From the NCBI RefSeq assembly GCF_000186705.1, contig NZ_AEUE01000002.1, forward strand, positions 351,826-415,825: 64,000 bases of DNA, given 5' to 3'. Of this stretch, positions 53,656 through 62,580 are shown piece after piece. Position 1 is the first letter of the stretch, and every line of letters begins with the position of its first letter. The position numbers and the translations under genes are program-made. This DNA is from Citromicrobium sp. JLT1363 (GTDB lineage Bacteria > Pseudomonadota > Alphaproteobacteria > Sphingomonadales > Sphingomonadaceae). Under the pieces are notes generated by a model. The model saw only the letters and a program-made list of their open reading frames with translations, had not been told where the DNA came from and did not search any database.

Positions 53656-54302
53656 GCGCGCCCGGCCCGCAAACGCCCGAGGAAGTCGCCGCGGCGCGCA
53701 TGGTCTCGGGCCGGGTGGAATTCCTGCTTTCCGCCCCGCAGCTGAAATTCCTGCCCGATCCGACAGTCCCCGAAGTGGCGCTGTGCGGGCGTTCCAACGT
53801 AGGCAAGAGCTCGCTGCTGAACGCGCTGACCATGCGCAAGGGGATCGCGCGTGCCTCGGTCACGCCCGGCCGCACGCAGGAACTGAATTTCTTCGAAGTG
53901 GGCGAGCCCACGCAGTTCCGGCTGGTCGACATGCCGGGCTACGGCTTCGCCAAGGCGCCCAAGAGCGTGGTCGAGAAGTGGCAGGGGCTGGTGCGCACCT
54001 ACCTGCGCGGCCGCTCCGTCCTCACGCGCACGCTGGTGCTGGTGGACAGCCGCCACGGACTGAAGGACAGCGACCGGGCGATGATGAAGATGCTCGACGA
54101 AGCGGCCGTCGGCTACCGCATCGTCCTGACCAAGAGCGACAAGATCAAGGCCAGCGCGCTCGAAGCAACGTACGAGAAGGTGGCGGCCGAGGCGAAGAAG
54201 CACCCGGCGGCATATCCCGAAATCCACCTGACCAGTGCCGAAAAGGGACAGGGCATCGCCGCGCTTCGCGCAGCCGTGGTGGCCGACGCGCTGACGCCTT
54301 AG
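53652..54302 (+). CDS. yihA: Ribosome biogenesis GTPase YihA/YsxC/EngB
   Basis: A GTPase of 216 residues with a GTG start overlapping the yidC stop (GTGA). G1 is GRSNVGKSSLLNAL, G2 region TPGRTQELNFF, G3 DMPGYGFAK, G4 TKSDK and G5 TSAEK. It is an essential factor in large-subunit assembly. This gene commonly follows yidC in alphaproteobacteria. The N-terminal 30 residues are short and variable, as usual. Confidence 0.96.
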   Translation: MSAPGPQTPEEVAAARMVSGRVEFLLSAPQLKFLPDPTVPEVALCGRSNVGKSSLLNALTMRKGIARASVTPGRTQELNFFEVGEPTQFRLVDMPGYGFAKAPKSVVEKWQGLVRTYLRGRSVLTRTLVLVDSRHGLKDSDRAMMKMLDEAAVGYRIVLTKSDKIKASALEATYEKVAAEAKKHPAAYPEIHLTSAEKGQGIAALRAAVVADALTP

Positions 54303-54379
54303 GCTGCGCTGCGCTCGACAGCGCGCTGGCCGCGCCCTAATCGCTCGCCCAGACTCAGGAAGGCCCCGCCGGACACACC

Positions 54380-55060
54380 ATGAAGCTCATTATCGGCAAC
54401 AAGAACTATTCGAGCTGGAGCCTGCGCGGCTGGCTCGCCTGCAAGCAGGCGGGCCTCTCCTTCGAGGAAATCCTGGTGCCGCTGTTCGGCGAGGACTGGG
54501 ATGCGCTGAAGAAGGGCGAGGGGGATCTGACGCCGTCTTCCGGCAAGGTGCCGGTGCTGTGGGACGGCGATGACGACGCGGGCGCCGTGGTGTGGGACAG
54601 CTTGGCGATCCTCGAATACCTGGCCGACAAGGTCGGGCGCGATCGCTTCTGGCCCAAGGACGATGCCGCGCGCGCCATGGCCCGCGCGATGGTTGCCGAA
54701 ATGCACTCCTCCTACCTCTCGCTGCGCCGCGAATGCCCGATGAACATCCGCGTGCGGCACGAGAACGTGAAGATTTCCGAAGCTACCCGGCAGGATGTGG
54801 TGCGCATCCTGGGCCTTTGGGCAGAGGCGCGCGCGCGCTTCGGCAGCGGCGGGCCGTTCCTGTTCGGCACCTTCGGCGCGGCAGACATCTTCTACGCACC
54901 AGTGGTCAGCCGCTTCATCACTTACGGCTTCGGCGTACCCGGCTTCGCGGAAAGCTACATGCAGGCGGTCTGGACCCACGACTGGCTGCAACAGTGGGTC
55001 GCCGCCGCCGAGGACGAGCAATGGGTGATCGAGCAGTACGAGAGCGTGCCGACCTCCTGA
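54380..55060 (+). CDS. Glutathione S-transferase family protein
   Basis: A 226-residue GST-fold protein. The thioredoxin-like domain begins MKLIIGNKNYSSWSLRGWLAC, where the Ser pair may supply the active residue. GKVPVLWDGDD and the DSLAILEYLADK glutathione-binding element follow, and the helical domain has GPFLFGTFGAADIFYAPVVSRF. An AGGAAGG ribosome-binding site is upstream. Substrate unknown; this NYSSWSLRxWL subfamily is common in proteobacteria. Confidence 0.93.
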   Translation: MKLIIGNKNYSSWSLRGWLACKQAGLSFEEILVPLFGEDWDALKKGEGDLTPSSGKVPVLWDGDDDAGAVVWDSLAILEYLADKVGRDRFWPKDDAARAMARAMVAEMHSSYLSLRRECPMNIRVRHENVKISEATRQDVVRILGLWAEARARFGSGGPFLFGTFGAADIFYAPVVSRFITYGFGVPGFAESYMQAVWTHDWLQQWVAAAEDEQWVIEQYESVPTS

Positions 55061-55069
55061 CCGCCAGGT

Positions 55070-55537
55070 TCACGGCGTACGCTTCGCGGCGTAGCGCGTG
55101 CCATCCTTGTGCGCATAGCCATGCGCGTCGAAGACCATGTCGATATCGGGATACTCGCCCGAATCCTGCTGTCTGTCTCCCGCGCCGATCGCCACGAACA
55201 CGCAATCGGTCTCGCTGCGGTTCTGGAGGTGGTGGCCGTTTTGTACGCCCGCAGCCCATGCGACGACATCGCCGGGGCGAATGACGGTCTCTTCCGTGTC
55301 TTCCACCAGCACCGCTTCACCTGCCAGCATCACCACCAGCTCGTCTTCCGCGCTATGCCAGTGCCGCTGGCTCGACCACGCCCCGGGCTTGAGGACGACA
55401 TGGCTCGCCCCCATCGAAGTCAGGCCGGCCACGGGCGCGAGGCGACGGTACCAGCGGCCCTGCACCTCGGCATCGAACGGGGCGGGGTATCCGGTCGCGT
55501 TGGTCTGCGCGATGGCATCGAGATCGAGCTTGGGCAT
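55070..55537 (-). CDS. Cupin domain protein
   Basis: A 155-residue single-cupin protein. The metal-binding motif HWHSAEDELVVMLAGEAVL (HxH...E) and the second motif PGDVVAWAAGVQNGHHLQNRS (with His) are complete. Such proteins range from dioxygenases and isomerases to transcription-factor-like binders. It is transcribed convergently with the GST. A short tail ends in KRTP. Function cannot be narrowed. Confidence 0.88.
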   Translation of the reverse strand: MPKLDLDAIAQTNATGYPAPFDAEVQGRWYRRLAPVAGLTSMGASHVVLKPGAWSSQRHWHSAEDELVVMLAGEAVLVEDTEETVIRPGDVVAWAAGVQNGHHLQNRSETDCVFVAIGAGDRQQDSGEYPDIDMVFDAHGYAHKDGTRYAAKRTP

Positions 55538-55565
55538 CGGCGAATACTCCTGCTAGCTGCCAACC

Positions 55566-56699
55566 ATGACTCAAGTGCTCGACCTCGCCAAGCGGCTGAT
55601 CGCCGCGCCCAGCGTCACCCCTGCGACCGGGGCGGTGTTCGACGAGATGCAGGCGATGCTCGAACCGCTGGGCTTCGCCATCCACCGGTTCACGCGCGGC
55701 AACGGACCCGCCGGATCGGATGAAGCGCCGGTCGAGAACCTGTTTGCCATCCGTAAGGGAGCAGGGCCCGGGCACTTCGCCTTCGCCGGGCACCTCGATG
55801 TGGTGCCGCCGGGCGAGGGCTGGGCGAGCGGGGCGTTCGAGCCGGAACAGCGCGGCGACCTGCTCTACGGGCGCGGCGCAGTCGACATGAAGGGCGCGAT
55901 TGCCTGCATGGTCGCCGCGGTGGCCGATGTGCCGCACAACGCTGGCACGATCAGCTTCATCATCACCGGCGACGAGGAAGGGCCCGCCCTGCACGGCACG
56001 CGCGCGCTGATCGATTTCATGCGCGCCAATGATCACGCACCGGACCTGTGCCTGGTCGGCGAGCCGACCAGCGTGAACCGGCTGGGCGACATGATGAAGA
56101 TCGGCCGGCGCGGCTCGGTCAACATGTGGCTGAGCGCCAAGGGCACGCAGGGCCACGTCGCCTACCCGCATCTGGCCGACAATCCGATCCCGCGCCTCGT
56201 CGCCGCGATGGCGGAACTGGATGCGCTGGCGCTGGACGACGGGACCGACTGGTTCCAGCCGAGCAATCTGGAGATCACCGATATCGAGGTCGGCAATCCG
56301 GCGCACAACGTGATCCCCGGCGAGGCGCGCGCGCGGCTTTCGATCCGGTTCAACGACCGCCATTCCGGCGCCTCGCTGAGCGAGAAGGTGACGGCCATCT
56401 GTGCGCGTCATCAGGTCGATGTACGGCCGGTCATCTCTGGCGAGCCCTTCCTGACGCCGCCGGGCGCGTTCTCGCAGATGGTCGCCGATGCGGTGGAGGC
56501 CGAAACGGGCGTGGCCCCCGAAGCGTCCACCAGCGGGGGCACATCGGATGCGCGGTTCCTGCGCAGCGTCTGCCCCGTGATCGAGTTCGGCCTCGTCAAT
56601 GCGACCATGCACAAGCGCGACGAGGCGGTGGCGGTTGCGGACCTCTCGGTGCTGGCCCGCATCTACACCCGGATCGCCAGGGCCGCTCTGGACGGCTGA
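55566..56699 (+). CDS. dapE: Succinyl-diaminopimelate desuccinylase
   Basis: Di-zinc M20-type hydrolase of 377 residues in lysine and diaminopimelate synthesis. It cleaves N-succinyl-LL-DAP to LL-DAP and succinate. Zinc ligands lie in FAGHLDVVPPGEGWASGAF (His), GRGAVDMKGAIACMVAA (Asp), TGDEEGPALHGT (Glu, Glu) and the late His in NATMHKRDE. The dimerisation domain is in the middle (about 175-290). dapB lies 3.6 kb further on. Confidence 0.95.
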   Translation: MTQVLDLAKRLIAAPSVTPATGAVFDEMQAMLEPLGFAIHRFTRGNGPAGSDEAPVENLFAIRKGAGPGHFAFAGHLDVVPPGEGWASGAFEPEQRGDLLYGRGAVDMKGAIACMVAAVADVPHNAGTISFIITGDEEGPALHGTRALIDFMRANDHAPDLCLVGEPTSVNRLGDMMKIGRRGSVNMWLSAKGTQGHVAYPHLADNPIPRLVAAMAELDALALDDGTDWFQPSNLEITDIEVGNPAHNVIPGEARARLSIRFNDRHSGASLSEKVTAICARHQVDVRPVISGEPFLTPPGAFSQMVADAVEAETGVAPEASTSGGTSDARFLRSVCPVIEFGLVNATMHKRDEAVAVADLSVLARIYTRIARAALDG

Positions 56700-56767
56700 T
56701 CGCATCGCACTTGCCGTGCCCCCCGCGTCCCGGCACTATGCGGATCGAGGACTTTTGGGGGATTTCG

Positions 56768-58047
56768 ATGTTCAAGGCCTGGTTTGCGACCCCGTTGTGG
56801 GCGCGCGTGCTGCTCGCGCTGATTCTGGGGGCGGTCACGGGCTATCTCTGGGGGCCGGGTGCCGAGAGCATCAAGATCGTCGGCGATCTGTTCATCGACT
56901 TCATCAAGATGCTGATCGTGCCGCTGATCTTCCTCAGCCTGGTGTCAGGCGTCACTGCGATCGGCGATCTCGGCAAGCTGGGCAGCGTGGGGTGGCGCGC
57001 CATCCTGCTGTTCGTCGTGACCGGGCAGATCGCGGTGTGGCTGGGGCTGGGCCTCGGCACCTTCTTCGCGCCGGGTATCGGCCTCGACACATCGGGGATC
57101 GAGATGGGGCCGGTGCCGGAGCCTGCGCCGTTCGAATGGCGGGAGATGCTGCGTTCGATGATCCCGGTCAGCCCGGTGAAGGTGATGGCGGACGTCAACG
57201 TTCTGCCCCTGATCGTCTTTTCGCTGCTGGTGGGCATCGGCATCCTGCTCGCTAAGCGGGACGAGGATAGCGAGGGCCCCGACACGCCGGGGGCCACCAG
57301 AGGCGCGGTCGGCGCCGTGGCGCGCGCCTTCGATGCGGGCGCGGTGATCTTCCAGAAGATCACCATGGTCATCATGGAGCTGACGCCGTTCGGCGTCTTC
57401 GCGCTGATCGCGTGGGTGGTCGGCACGCTGGGGCTCGATGCGGTCGCCGCGCTCGGCAAGCTGGTGGCGCTCAACTACGCCGGGTGCGTGCTCATCATCG
57501 TGGTGATGTATGTCTTCATCCTGCTGCTGTCGCGCGTGTCGATCATCGGCTTCTTCCGCGGGATGATCGACGCGATTGCGGTCGCCTATTCCACCGCCAG
57601 CTCCAGCGCGACGCTGCCCGTGACCCTGCGCTGCACCCAGCGCAACCTGGGCGTCACGCGCCCCACCTCCAGCTTCATCGTCTCGCTCGGTTCGACCATC
57701 AATATGGACGGCACGGCCATGTATCTGGGGCTGGCGACGCTGTTCGGCGCGCAGATCTTCGGCGTGGACCTGAGCTGGGCGGACTACGGGATGATCGCGC
57801 TGCTGGCGACCGTGGGCTCGATCGGTGCGGCGGGTATTCCGGGCGGCGGGCTGGTGATGATGGGCGCGATCTTCACGCCGTCGGGGTTCCGCTGGAAACC
57901 ATCGCCTTCGTCGCGGGCGTGGACCGGATCATGGACATGATGCGCACCGCCACCAACGTCACCGGCGATGCAACCGTCACCGTGGCAACCGCCACCATGC
58001 TGGGCGAGATCGACAAGGAAGAACTGGCCAGCGCGGACGATGTCTGA
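56768..58047 (+). pseudogene. Dicarboxylate/amino acid:cation symporter, frameshifted near the C-terminus
   Basis: A DAACS/GltP-type sodium or proton symporter (ATG 56768). TM helices and the family motifs are in frame up to about codon 370: SSSATLPVTLRC, SLGSTINMDGTAMYLGLATLF and GIPGGGLVMMGAIFT. The frame then breaks at about 57877: the read sequence ATCTTCACGCCGTCGGGG would need one more G (ACG-GCC-GTC) to continue as AVGVPLETIAFVAGVDRIMD, RTATNVTGDATVTVATATM. That correct continuation is found one frame over and ends at 58047. As given, the protein loses its last TM/helical-hairpin segment. It could be a sequencing or assembly error. Confidence 0.88.
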
Positions 58048-58390
58048 CGAGGAGCGAACTTACTCGGCAGGCGAGAAGGCGTGGCGAATTGCCGTGTCCT
58101 TCGTGCTTGTCGTGGTCCTGCCGATTGCGGCAATCGTCATTTTCACAGCACCCCCGGATTTCAGCGAACCGGGTCCGCCAGAAGGGTCGGTCGAGTCATG
58201 GTTGCGCGATAATGGCTGGTGGTTGGCCTTCGCGAGCTTCTTGGCCACCGGAATTGTCGGAATTCACTTTCTGCCGGTAGGCCGATGGACGAAGGCAGGT
58301 ATGACGGCTCTCTACGTGCCTTTGGGCATGGGAGGCATCTTCATCTTCGCCCTGATATGGGCGTGCCATTGTTGCGGCGGCTGCCTCTAA
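58040..58390 (+). CDS. Small membrane protein of unknown function
   Basis: A 116-residue protein with three predicted TM helices (about 16-36, 60-78, 87-108) and a Cys-rich end CHCCGGCL. It overlaps the restored symporter reading frame by 8 bases. I do not recognise the family. The CHCCGGC cluster could bind a metal, but that is a guess. Confidence 0.6.
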   Translation: MSDEERTYSAGEKAWRIAVSFVLVVVLPIAAIVIFTAPPDFSEPGPPEGSVESWLRDNGWWLAFASFLATGIVGIHFLPVGRWTKAGMTALYVPLGMGGIFIFALIWACHCCGGCL

Positions 58391-58393
58391 CTC

Positions 58394-58822
58394 TCACTCG
58401 TCCATCGTCAGCGGCGCGTCGCTGACCGGGTCGACATATTCGATCGGCGTGAATTCGCTCATGGCGCAGCCTGCACCGCGCTCCAGCTCGCCGCCGTAAT
58501 TCTCCAGCACGTAGATGATCTCGCCCCGGCACAGCTGCCCGATGGAGGTGGAGTAGGTGAAGCCGTCTTGCACGCGCAGACCCGGGCAGGGCCGGGCGAA
58601 CCGCGCGCGATAGACATCGCCGCCCGCCATCTTGAAATCGATGGTGCGGTCGTCGCGAATATCGCTGTCGCGGATGCTCGCCGTGCGCAGGCAGGTGCGT
58701 GGCTCGCCGAGGATACGCACGTCCGTGTCCTCATCCACGCCCGCGAAGCTGGCGTCCGGCTCGTCTATGGGCGCACATGAGGCCAGCCCCAGCATGCCCG
58801 CAATCACCGCCATCCGTTTCAT
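58394..58822 (-). CDS. DUF6491-like lipoprotein
   Basis: A 142-residue lipoprotein (lipobox LASC, Cys16). The mature part CLRTASIRDSDIRDDRTIDFKMAGGDVYRARFARPCPGLRVQDGFTYSTSIGQLCRGEIIYV fits DUF6491 (C-I...I.dd.tI.f......Y.n.L...C.gL...LC.gd.i). The conserved Cys probably form disulfides. The start overlaps the nth stop by 4 bases (ATGA), so the two genes are co-transcribed. Function unknown. Confidence 0.78.
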   Translation of the reverse strand: MKRMAVIAGMLGLASCAPIDEPDASFAGVDEDTDVRILGEPRTCLRTASIRDSDIRDDRTIDFKMAGGDVYRARFARPCPGLRVQDGFTYSTSIGQLCRGEIIYVLENYGGELERGAGCAMSEFTPIEYVDPVSDAPLTMDE

Positions 58823-59511
58823 GTCCCGCTCTCCCGCGTCGATTTCGCGCCGCTTTTCGCAGCCCGCGCCTTGGGCGGTTCTAGCACCTTCTTGCGGAAG
58901 CTGCACAGGTCCGCGACCTCGCAGTGCCAGCATTCGGGCGTGCGCGCCTTGCAGACATAGCGCCCGTGCAGGATCAGCCAGTGGTGCGCGTGGAGGCGGA
59001 AAGGGCCGGGGACGCGCTTCTCCAGCTTCGCCTCGACCGCCTCGGGCGTCTTGCCCTTGGCGAGACCGGTGCGGTTGCCGACGCGGAAGATGTGCGTGTC
59101 GACCGCGAAGGTTTCCTGCCCGAAGGCGCAGTTGAGCACGACGTTGGCGGTCTTGCGGCCCACACCGGGCAGCGTCACCAGCTGCTCGCGAGTCTGCGGC
59201 ACCTCGCCATCGTGTTCGTCCACCAGCAGGCGTGCCATCGCGATCACGTTCTTCGCCTTGGAGTTGAACAGGCCGATCGTCTTGATGTGATCCTTCAGCC
59301 CGTCCTCACCCAGATCGAGCATCTGCTGCGGGGTTTCCACTTGCGCGAACAGCGCGCGGGTCGCCTTGTTGACGCCCACGTCGGTCGCCTGCGCGCTCAG
59401 CGTCACCGCCACCAGCAGCTGGTAGGGATTGCCATATTCCAGCTCCGTCTCGGGCGCCGGGTTGCCCTCTGCCAGACGGCGGAAGAATTCGAAGATTTGG
59501 TCTTTCGTCAT
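58819..59511 (-). CDS. nth: Endonuclease III
   Basis: Base-excision repair DNA glycosylase/AP lyase of 230 residues for oxidised pyrimidines. The helix-hairpin-helix LPGVGRKTANVVL supplies the catalytic Lys, and FAVDTHIFRVGNR supplies the catalytic Asp. The 4Fe-4S motif is intact: C-x6-C-x2-C-x5-C in VCKARTPECWHCEVADLC. It is followed by the DUF6491-like gene, which overlaps it by 4 bases. Confidence 0.96.
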   Translation of the reverse strand: MTKDQIFEFFRRLAEGNPAPETELEYGNPYQLLVAVTLSAQATDVGVNKATRALFAQVETPQQMLDLGEDGLKDHIKTIGLFNSKAKNVIAMARLLVDEHDGEVPQTREQLVTLPGVGRKTANVVLNCAFGQETFAVDTHIFRVGNRTGLAKGKTPEAVEAKLEKRVPGPFRLHAHHWLILHGRYVCKARTPECWHCEVADLCSFRKKVLEPPKARAAKSGAKSTRESGT

Positions 59512-59533
59512 GGTCGCGGGGGAAGCACGGCCA

Positions 59534-60262
59534 TCACAGGCCGAGGACGTTCTCCATCGTATAACGCCCGGGTTCGCGGCCGATCAGCCACGCCCCGCCG
59601 GTGAGTGCACCGCGGGCGAACAGCGCGCGGTCCTCCGCCACGTGGCTCAGCACGATACGCTCGTTCTGCCCTGCCAGGATCACCGAGTGATCCCCGGTAA
59701 CGGTGCCGCCGCGCAGCGAGGCAAACCCGATGCTGCCGTCTCCGCGTTCTCCGGTCACGCCATCGCGCCCGCGCTCGCTATTGGTGTCGAGGTCGATCCC
59801 GCGCGCCTCTGCCGCGGCCTCGCCCAGCAGGAGCGCGGTGCCCGATGGGGCGTCCACCTTTTTGCGGTGATGCATCTCGACGATTTCGACGTCCCAGTCC
59901 GGCCCCAGCGCCTGTGCGGCTTCACGCACCAGCTTGGCCAGCATGGTCACGCCCAGCGAGGTGTTGCCGGTTTGCAGGATGGGCACCGCGCGCGCTGCAT
60001 CGTCGATCGCGCTGTGATGACGTTCGCCCAGGCCCGTCGTCCCGATCAGCAGCGGCACACCCGCGCCGATGGCGGCGTGCAGATTGCCTTCGAGCGCGGC
60101 CGGGGCGGAGAAATCGATCAGCACGTCGCTGCGGTCAGCCAGCCCGGCGACATCCTCGCCCTTGTCGACCGCTCCGGCGAGCGTGTGCCCGCTTTCCTCG
60201 ACAGCAGCCGCGATGGCCTGCCCCATGCGCCCGTCGCGCCCGATAATTCCGATTGCCGCCAT
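59534..60262 (-). CDS. dapB: 4-hydroxy-tetrahydrodipicolinate reductase
   Basis: NAD(P)H-dependent reductase of 242 residues in lysine and diaminopimelate synthesis. The nucleotide-binding GIIGRDGRMGQAI motif, the GTTGL motif and the substrate-binding EMHHRKKVDAPSGTALLLG signature are all present. Two further Gly-rich turns are normal. It is slightly short for the family (about 240-270) but complete. It lies 22 bases before nth on the same strand. Confidence 0.96.
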   Translation of the reverse strand: MAAIGIIGRDGRMGQAIAAAVEESGHTLAGAVDKGEDVAGLADRSDVLIDFSAPAALEGNLHAAIGAGVPLLIGTTGLGERHHSAIDDAARAVPILQTGNTSLGVTMLAKLVREAAQALGPDWDVEIVEMHHRKKVDAPSGTALLLGEAAAEARGIDLDTNSERGRDGVTGERGDGSIGFASLRGGTVTGDHSVILAGQNERIVLSHVAEDRALFARGALTGGAWLIGREPGRYTMENVLGL

Positions 60263-60297
60263 TGCAGTCCCGTTGTTGCCCGTGCTTGATGTGCCTC

Positions 60298-61014
60298 ATG
60301 GCAGACATTCGCAGCATCGTCATCCTGACCGGCGCAGGCATTTCCGCCGAAAGCGGGATCGACACCTTCCGCGACGCGGGCGGATTGTGGGAAAAGCACC
60401 GGATAGAGGATGTGGCAACGCCCGAGGCTTTCGCGCGCAATCCCGCGCTGGTGCAGGGCTTCTACGATGCCCGCCGCGCCGCGCTCGACACCGTTGAGCC
60501 CAATGCGGCGCACAAGGCGCTGGCGCGGCTGGAGCGCGAATGGCCGGACGACGAGGCGCACAGCCTGCTGATCGTGACCCAGAATGTGGACGATCTGCAC
60601 GAGCGAGGCGGTCTGCAAAATGTGCTGCACATGCATGGCGAACTGCGCAGCGCGCTGTGCGGGGCCTGCGGAGTGCGGACGCGCTGGGAGGGTGCATTGT
60701 CCGACGCACCGCCCTGCACATCCTGCGGCGCGCCCGCGCTGCGGCCCGATGTCGTGTGGTTCGGGGAGATGCCCTACCAGATGCCACGCATCTACCAGGC
60801 GCTGGCGAGGGCGGACCTGTTCGTCTCGATCGGCACCAGCGGCGCGGTCTATCCCGCAGCGGGCTTCGTGCAGGAAGCGGCGGCTTACGGCGCGCGCACG
60901 CTGGAGCTCAACCTGGAGCGCAGCGAAGGCTCGCACTGGTTCGACGAATCGCGCCAGGGCCGGGCGGGGGCACTGGTTCCGGAGTGGGTGGACGGGGTGC
61001 TCACCCACCGGTGA
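60298..61014 (+). CDS. cobB: NAD-dependent protein deacylase, sirtuin class III type
   Basis: A 238-residue sirtuin. NAD-binding GAGISAESGIDTFR, TQNVDDLHERGG and GTSGAVYPAAGF are present, and the catalytic His is His113 in HMHGEL. The zinc site is CGAC (121, 124) plus CTSC (140, 143). Tyr56 and Arg59 in FYDARR match the YxxR motif that lets SIRT5 and CobB remove succinyl or malonyl groups from lysine. It is encoded divergently from dapB. The short start MADIRSIVILT at 60298 avoids an unlikely N-terminal extension. Confidence 0.94.
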   Translation: MADIRSIVILTGAGISAESGIDTFRDAGGLWEKHRIEDVATPEAFARNPALVQGFYDARRAALDTVEPNAAHKALARLEREWPDDEAHSLLIVTQNVDDLHERGGLQNVLHMHGELRSALCGACGVRTRWEGALSDAPPCTSCGAPALRPDVVWFGEMPYQMPRIYQALARADLFVSIGTSGAVYPAAGFVQEAAAYGARTLELNLERSEGSHWFDESRQGRAGALVPEWVDGVLTHR

Positions 61015-61075
61015 TACGAGAAGGGCAACCTGGCCGAACGTCTGCGCTCGTTCGGTTATGCAAGGTCTTCTCGCG

Positions 61076-61282
61076 CTAGAGCCACTCGCCGGTTCCCCCG
61101 CACGAACCGCAGGGCCGACCTTGATACGTGCCGGTGCCGTTGCACCGAGGGCAGGGATCGAAGCCGATCTTGGCCGCAAATCCGAGTGATCTGACGAGAT
61201 TTATCAAGTTCGCAATCATGTCCGCTCGCTCCCTCAATCCTTCGAGGTGTCCTGCGCTGTTCCTTTCGCGCTCTGCGAGCAT
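61076..61282 (-). CDS. Small DnaJ-type zinc-finger protein (possible)
   Basis: A 68-residue reading frame. The N-terminus is helical (RERNSAGHLEGLRERADMIAN). The C-terminus has two CxxCxGxG units: CPRCNGTG (Cys44, 47) and CGSCGGTG (Cys58, 61), the pattern of the DnaJ zinc-finger. A short GGGGA lies just upstream. It sits in an otherwise gene-free 328-bp stretch between the sirtuin gene and the ThiF-like gene, where I see no other feature. Coding status is uncertain, but the zinc ribbon is unlikely by chance. Confidence 0.5.
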   Translation of the reverse strand: MLAERERNSAGHLEGLRERADMIANLINLVRSLGFAAKIGFDPCPRCNGTGTYQGRPCGSCGGTGEWL

Positions 61283-61342
61283 TCCCCAGCTTGTGGTCGA
61301 TAGGAAGCGAAACCGGCTCCGGTTTGGATGTGTTTCGATCCA

Positions 61343-62116
61343 CTATCGACGGTTTGAGCCACACCCGCTGCATTCCGGATCTTTCATGATCGCGAGTGTC
61401 CGCATCCCTGCATTCAGCCCATCCATCAGGTGCAGCTTGCCCCATTGCGGATCGCCGAGAGCACTCGCGCCGTCCAGCAGCACGCGGATCGCCTGCATTG
61501 CGGCGAAGCTACCGACCCAGCCGACCATTGCGCCCAGAACGCCGTCCTCGGCGCAGGTGTCGCAGTCGTCGGCATCGAAGGCATCGCCCACGAAGCAGCG
61601 GTAGCAGGGCTGGTCGGGCAGGTGCCCCGCAAACGCGCCGACCTGTCCCTGGAAGCGGCCCACCGCGGCGGACAGCAGCGGCAGGCCGTTCGCCACGCAG
61701 GCATCCGATACGGCGAGCCGGGTGGCAAAATTGTCCGTCCCGTCCAGCACGAGGTCCGCGCCGGCCATCAGCCTCGCGGCGTTCTCTCCCCCGATCCGGT
61801 TGTCATACACCTCGGCGGAGATCGCATTGTCGAAATTGGCCAGCCAGCGGCGCGCGGCGACCGCCTTGGCATGGCCGATATCGCGGGTGGTGTAGATCGT
61901 CTGGCGCTGGAGGTTGGAGAGTTCCACATCGCCGTCGTCGATCAGCGTGAAGCGGCCCACGCCTGCCCCTGCGAGATATTGCAGCGCGGGGCTGCCGATC
62001 CCGCCGAGCCCCACCAGCACCACGTGCCGGCACGCCAGCGCCGCCTGCCCCGCACCGCCAACCTCGGGCAGCACGATATGGCGCGCAAAACGTTCGAGCC
62101 GCTCGGGAGGAAGCAC
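61343..62116 (-). CDS. ThiF/MoeB/HesA family adenylyltransferase
   Basis: An E1-like enzyme of 257 residues that adenylates the C-terminus of a small sulfur-carrier protein (MoaD or ThiS type). The ATP site GLGGIGSPALQYLAGAGVGRFTLIDDGDVELSNLQRQT is intact. Zinc ligands appear in CYRC and CSGC, and TCAEDGVLG carries the likely catalytic Cys. There is no rhodanese domain. I use the GTG at 62116, which overlaps the upstream DUF983 stop (TAGTG). No partner moaD or thiS gene is next to it, so MoeB versus ThiF cannot be decided. Confidence 0.88.
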   Translation of the reverse strand: MLPPERLERFARHIVLPEVGGAGQAALACRHVVLVGLGGIGSPALQYLAGAGVGRFTLIDDGDVELSNLQRQTIYTTRDIGHAKAVAARRWLANFDNAISAEVYDNRIGGENAARLMAGADLVLDGTDNFATRLAVSDACVANGLPLLSAAVGRFQGQVGAFAGHLPDQPCYRCFVGDAFDADDCDTCAEDGVLGAMVGWVGSFAAMQAIRVLLDGASALGDPQWGKLHLMDGLNAGMRTLAIMKDPECSGCGSNRR

Positions 62117-62550
62117 TATTCGCGGTCCTGCGGGTCGTCCGCCGGAAGACGCCGTTCCTGCTTGAACGCGCCGATCCCGAACCACCAGAGGAAAGCGATG
62201 ACGCCGCCCTTCACCGGCTGCAGCATCGCGATCAGCATGGCGACGGCCACCGGCAGGATGATCGCGAGCGTCAGCCAGGCGGAGATGCCGTAGCTGCCGA
62301 TCATCGCGATGACGACGGGCGCCAGCAGGTGCCCGACCACGAAGATGCCGATATAGGCGGGAAAATCGTCCGCCTGCTGCACCGACCAGTCCTGCCCGCA
62401 ATGCGCACAGGTTTCGACCGGCTTGAGCCATTTGCGAAACAGCGGCGCACCATCGCAGCGCGGGCAGTGCCCCCGCAGGGCGCGCAGCAGCGCCGCGGCG
62501 AGTGTGGCGGGGAGATCGACTCGCACTTCACAGGTCTGGGGATCGGGCAT
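62116..62550 (-). CDS. DUF983 family membrane protein
   Basis: A 144-residue protein. The signature CPRCDGAPLFRKWLKPVETCAHCGQDWSVQQADDFPAYIGIFVVGH (two zinc-like CxxC pairs then the invariant D-x-P) identifies DUF983, with two TM helices (about 68-88 and 90-112). Start chosen at 62550; an ATG at 62613 would add 21 residues. DUF983 proteins are common next to cytochrome or biosynthetic genes; function unknown. The stop overlaps the ThiF-like start. Confidence 0.9.
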   Translation of the reverse strand: MPDPQTCEVRVDLPATLAAALLRALRGHCPRCDGAPLFRKWLKPVETCAHCGQDWSVQQADDFPAYIGIFVVGHLLAPVVIAMIGSYGISAWLTLAIILPVAVAMLIAMLQPVKGGVIAFLWWFGIGAFKQERRLPADDPQDRE

Positions 62551-62580
62551 GGGAAAGCTGTTGGCAGCCTGTGCGCCAAG

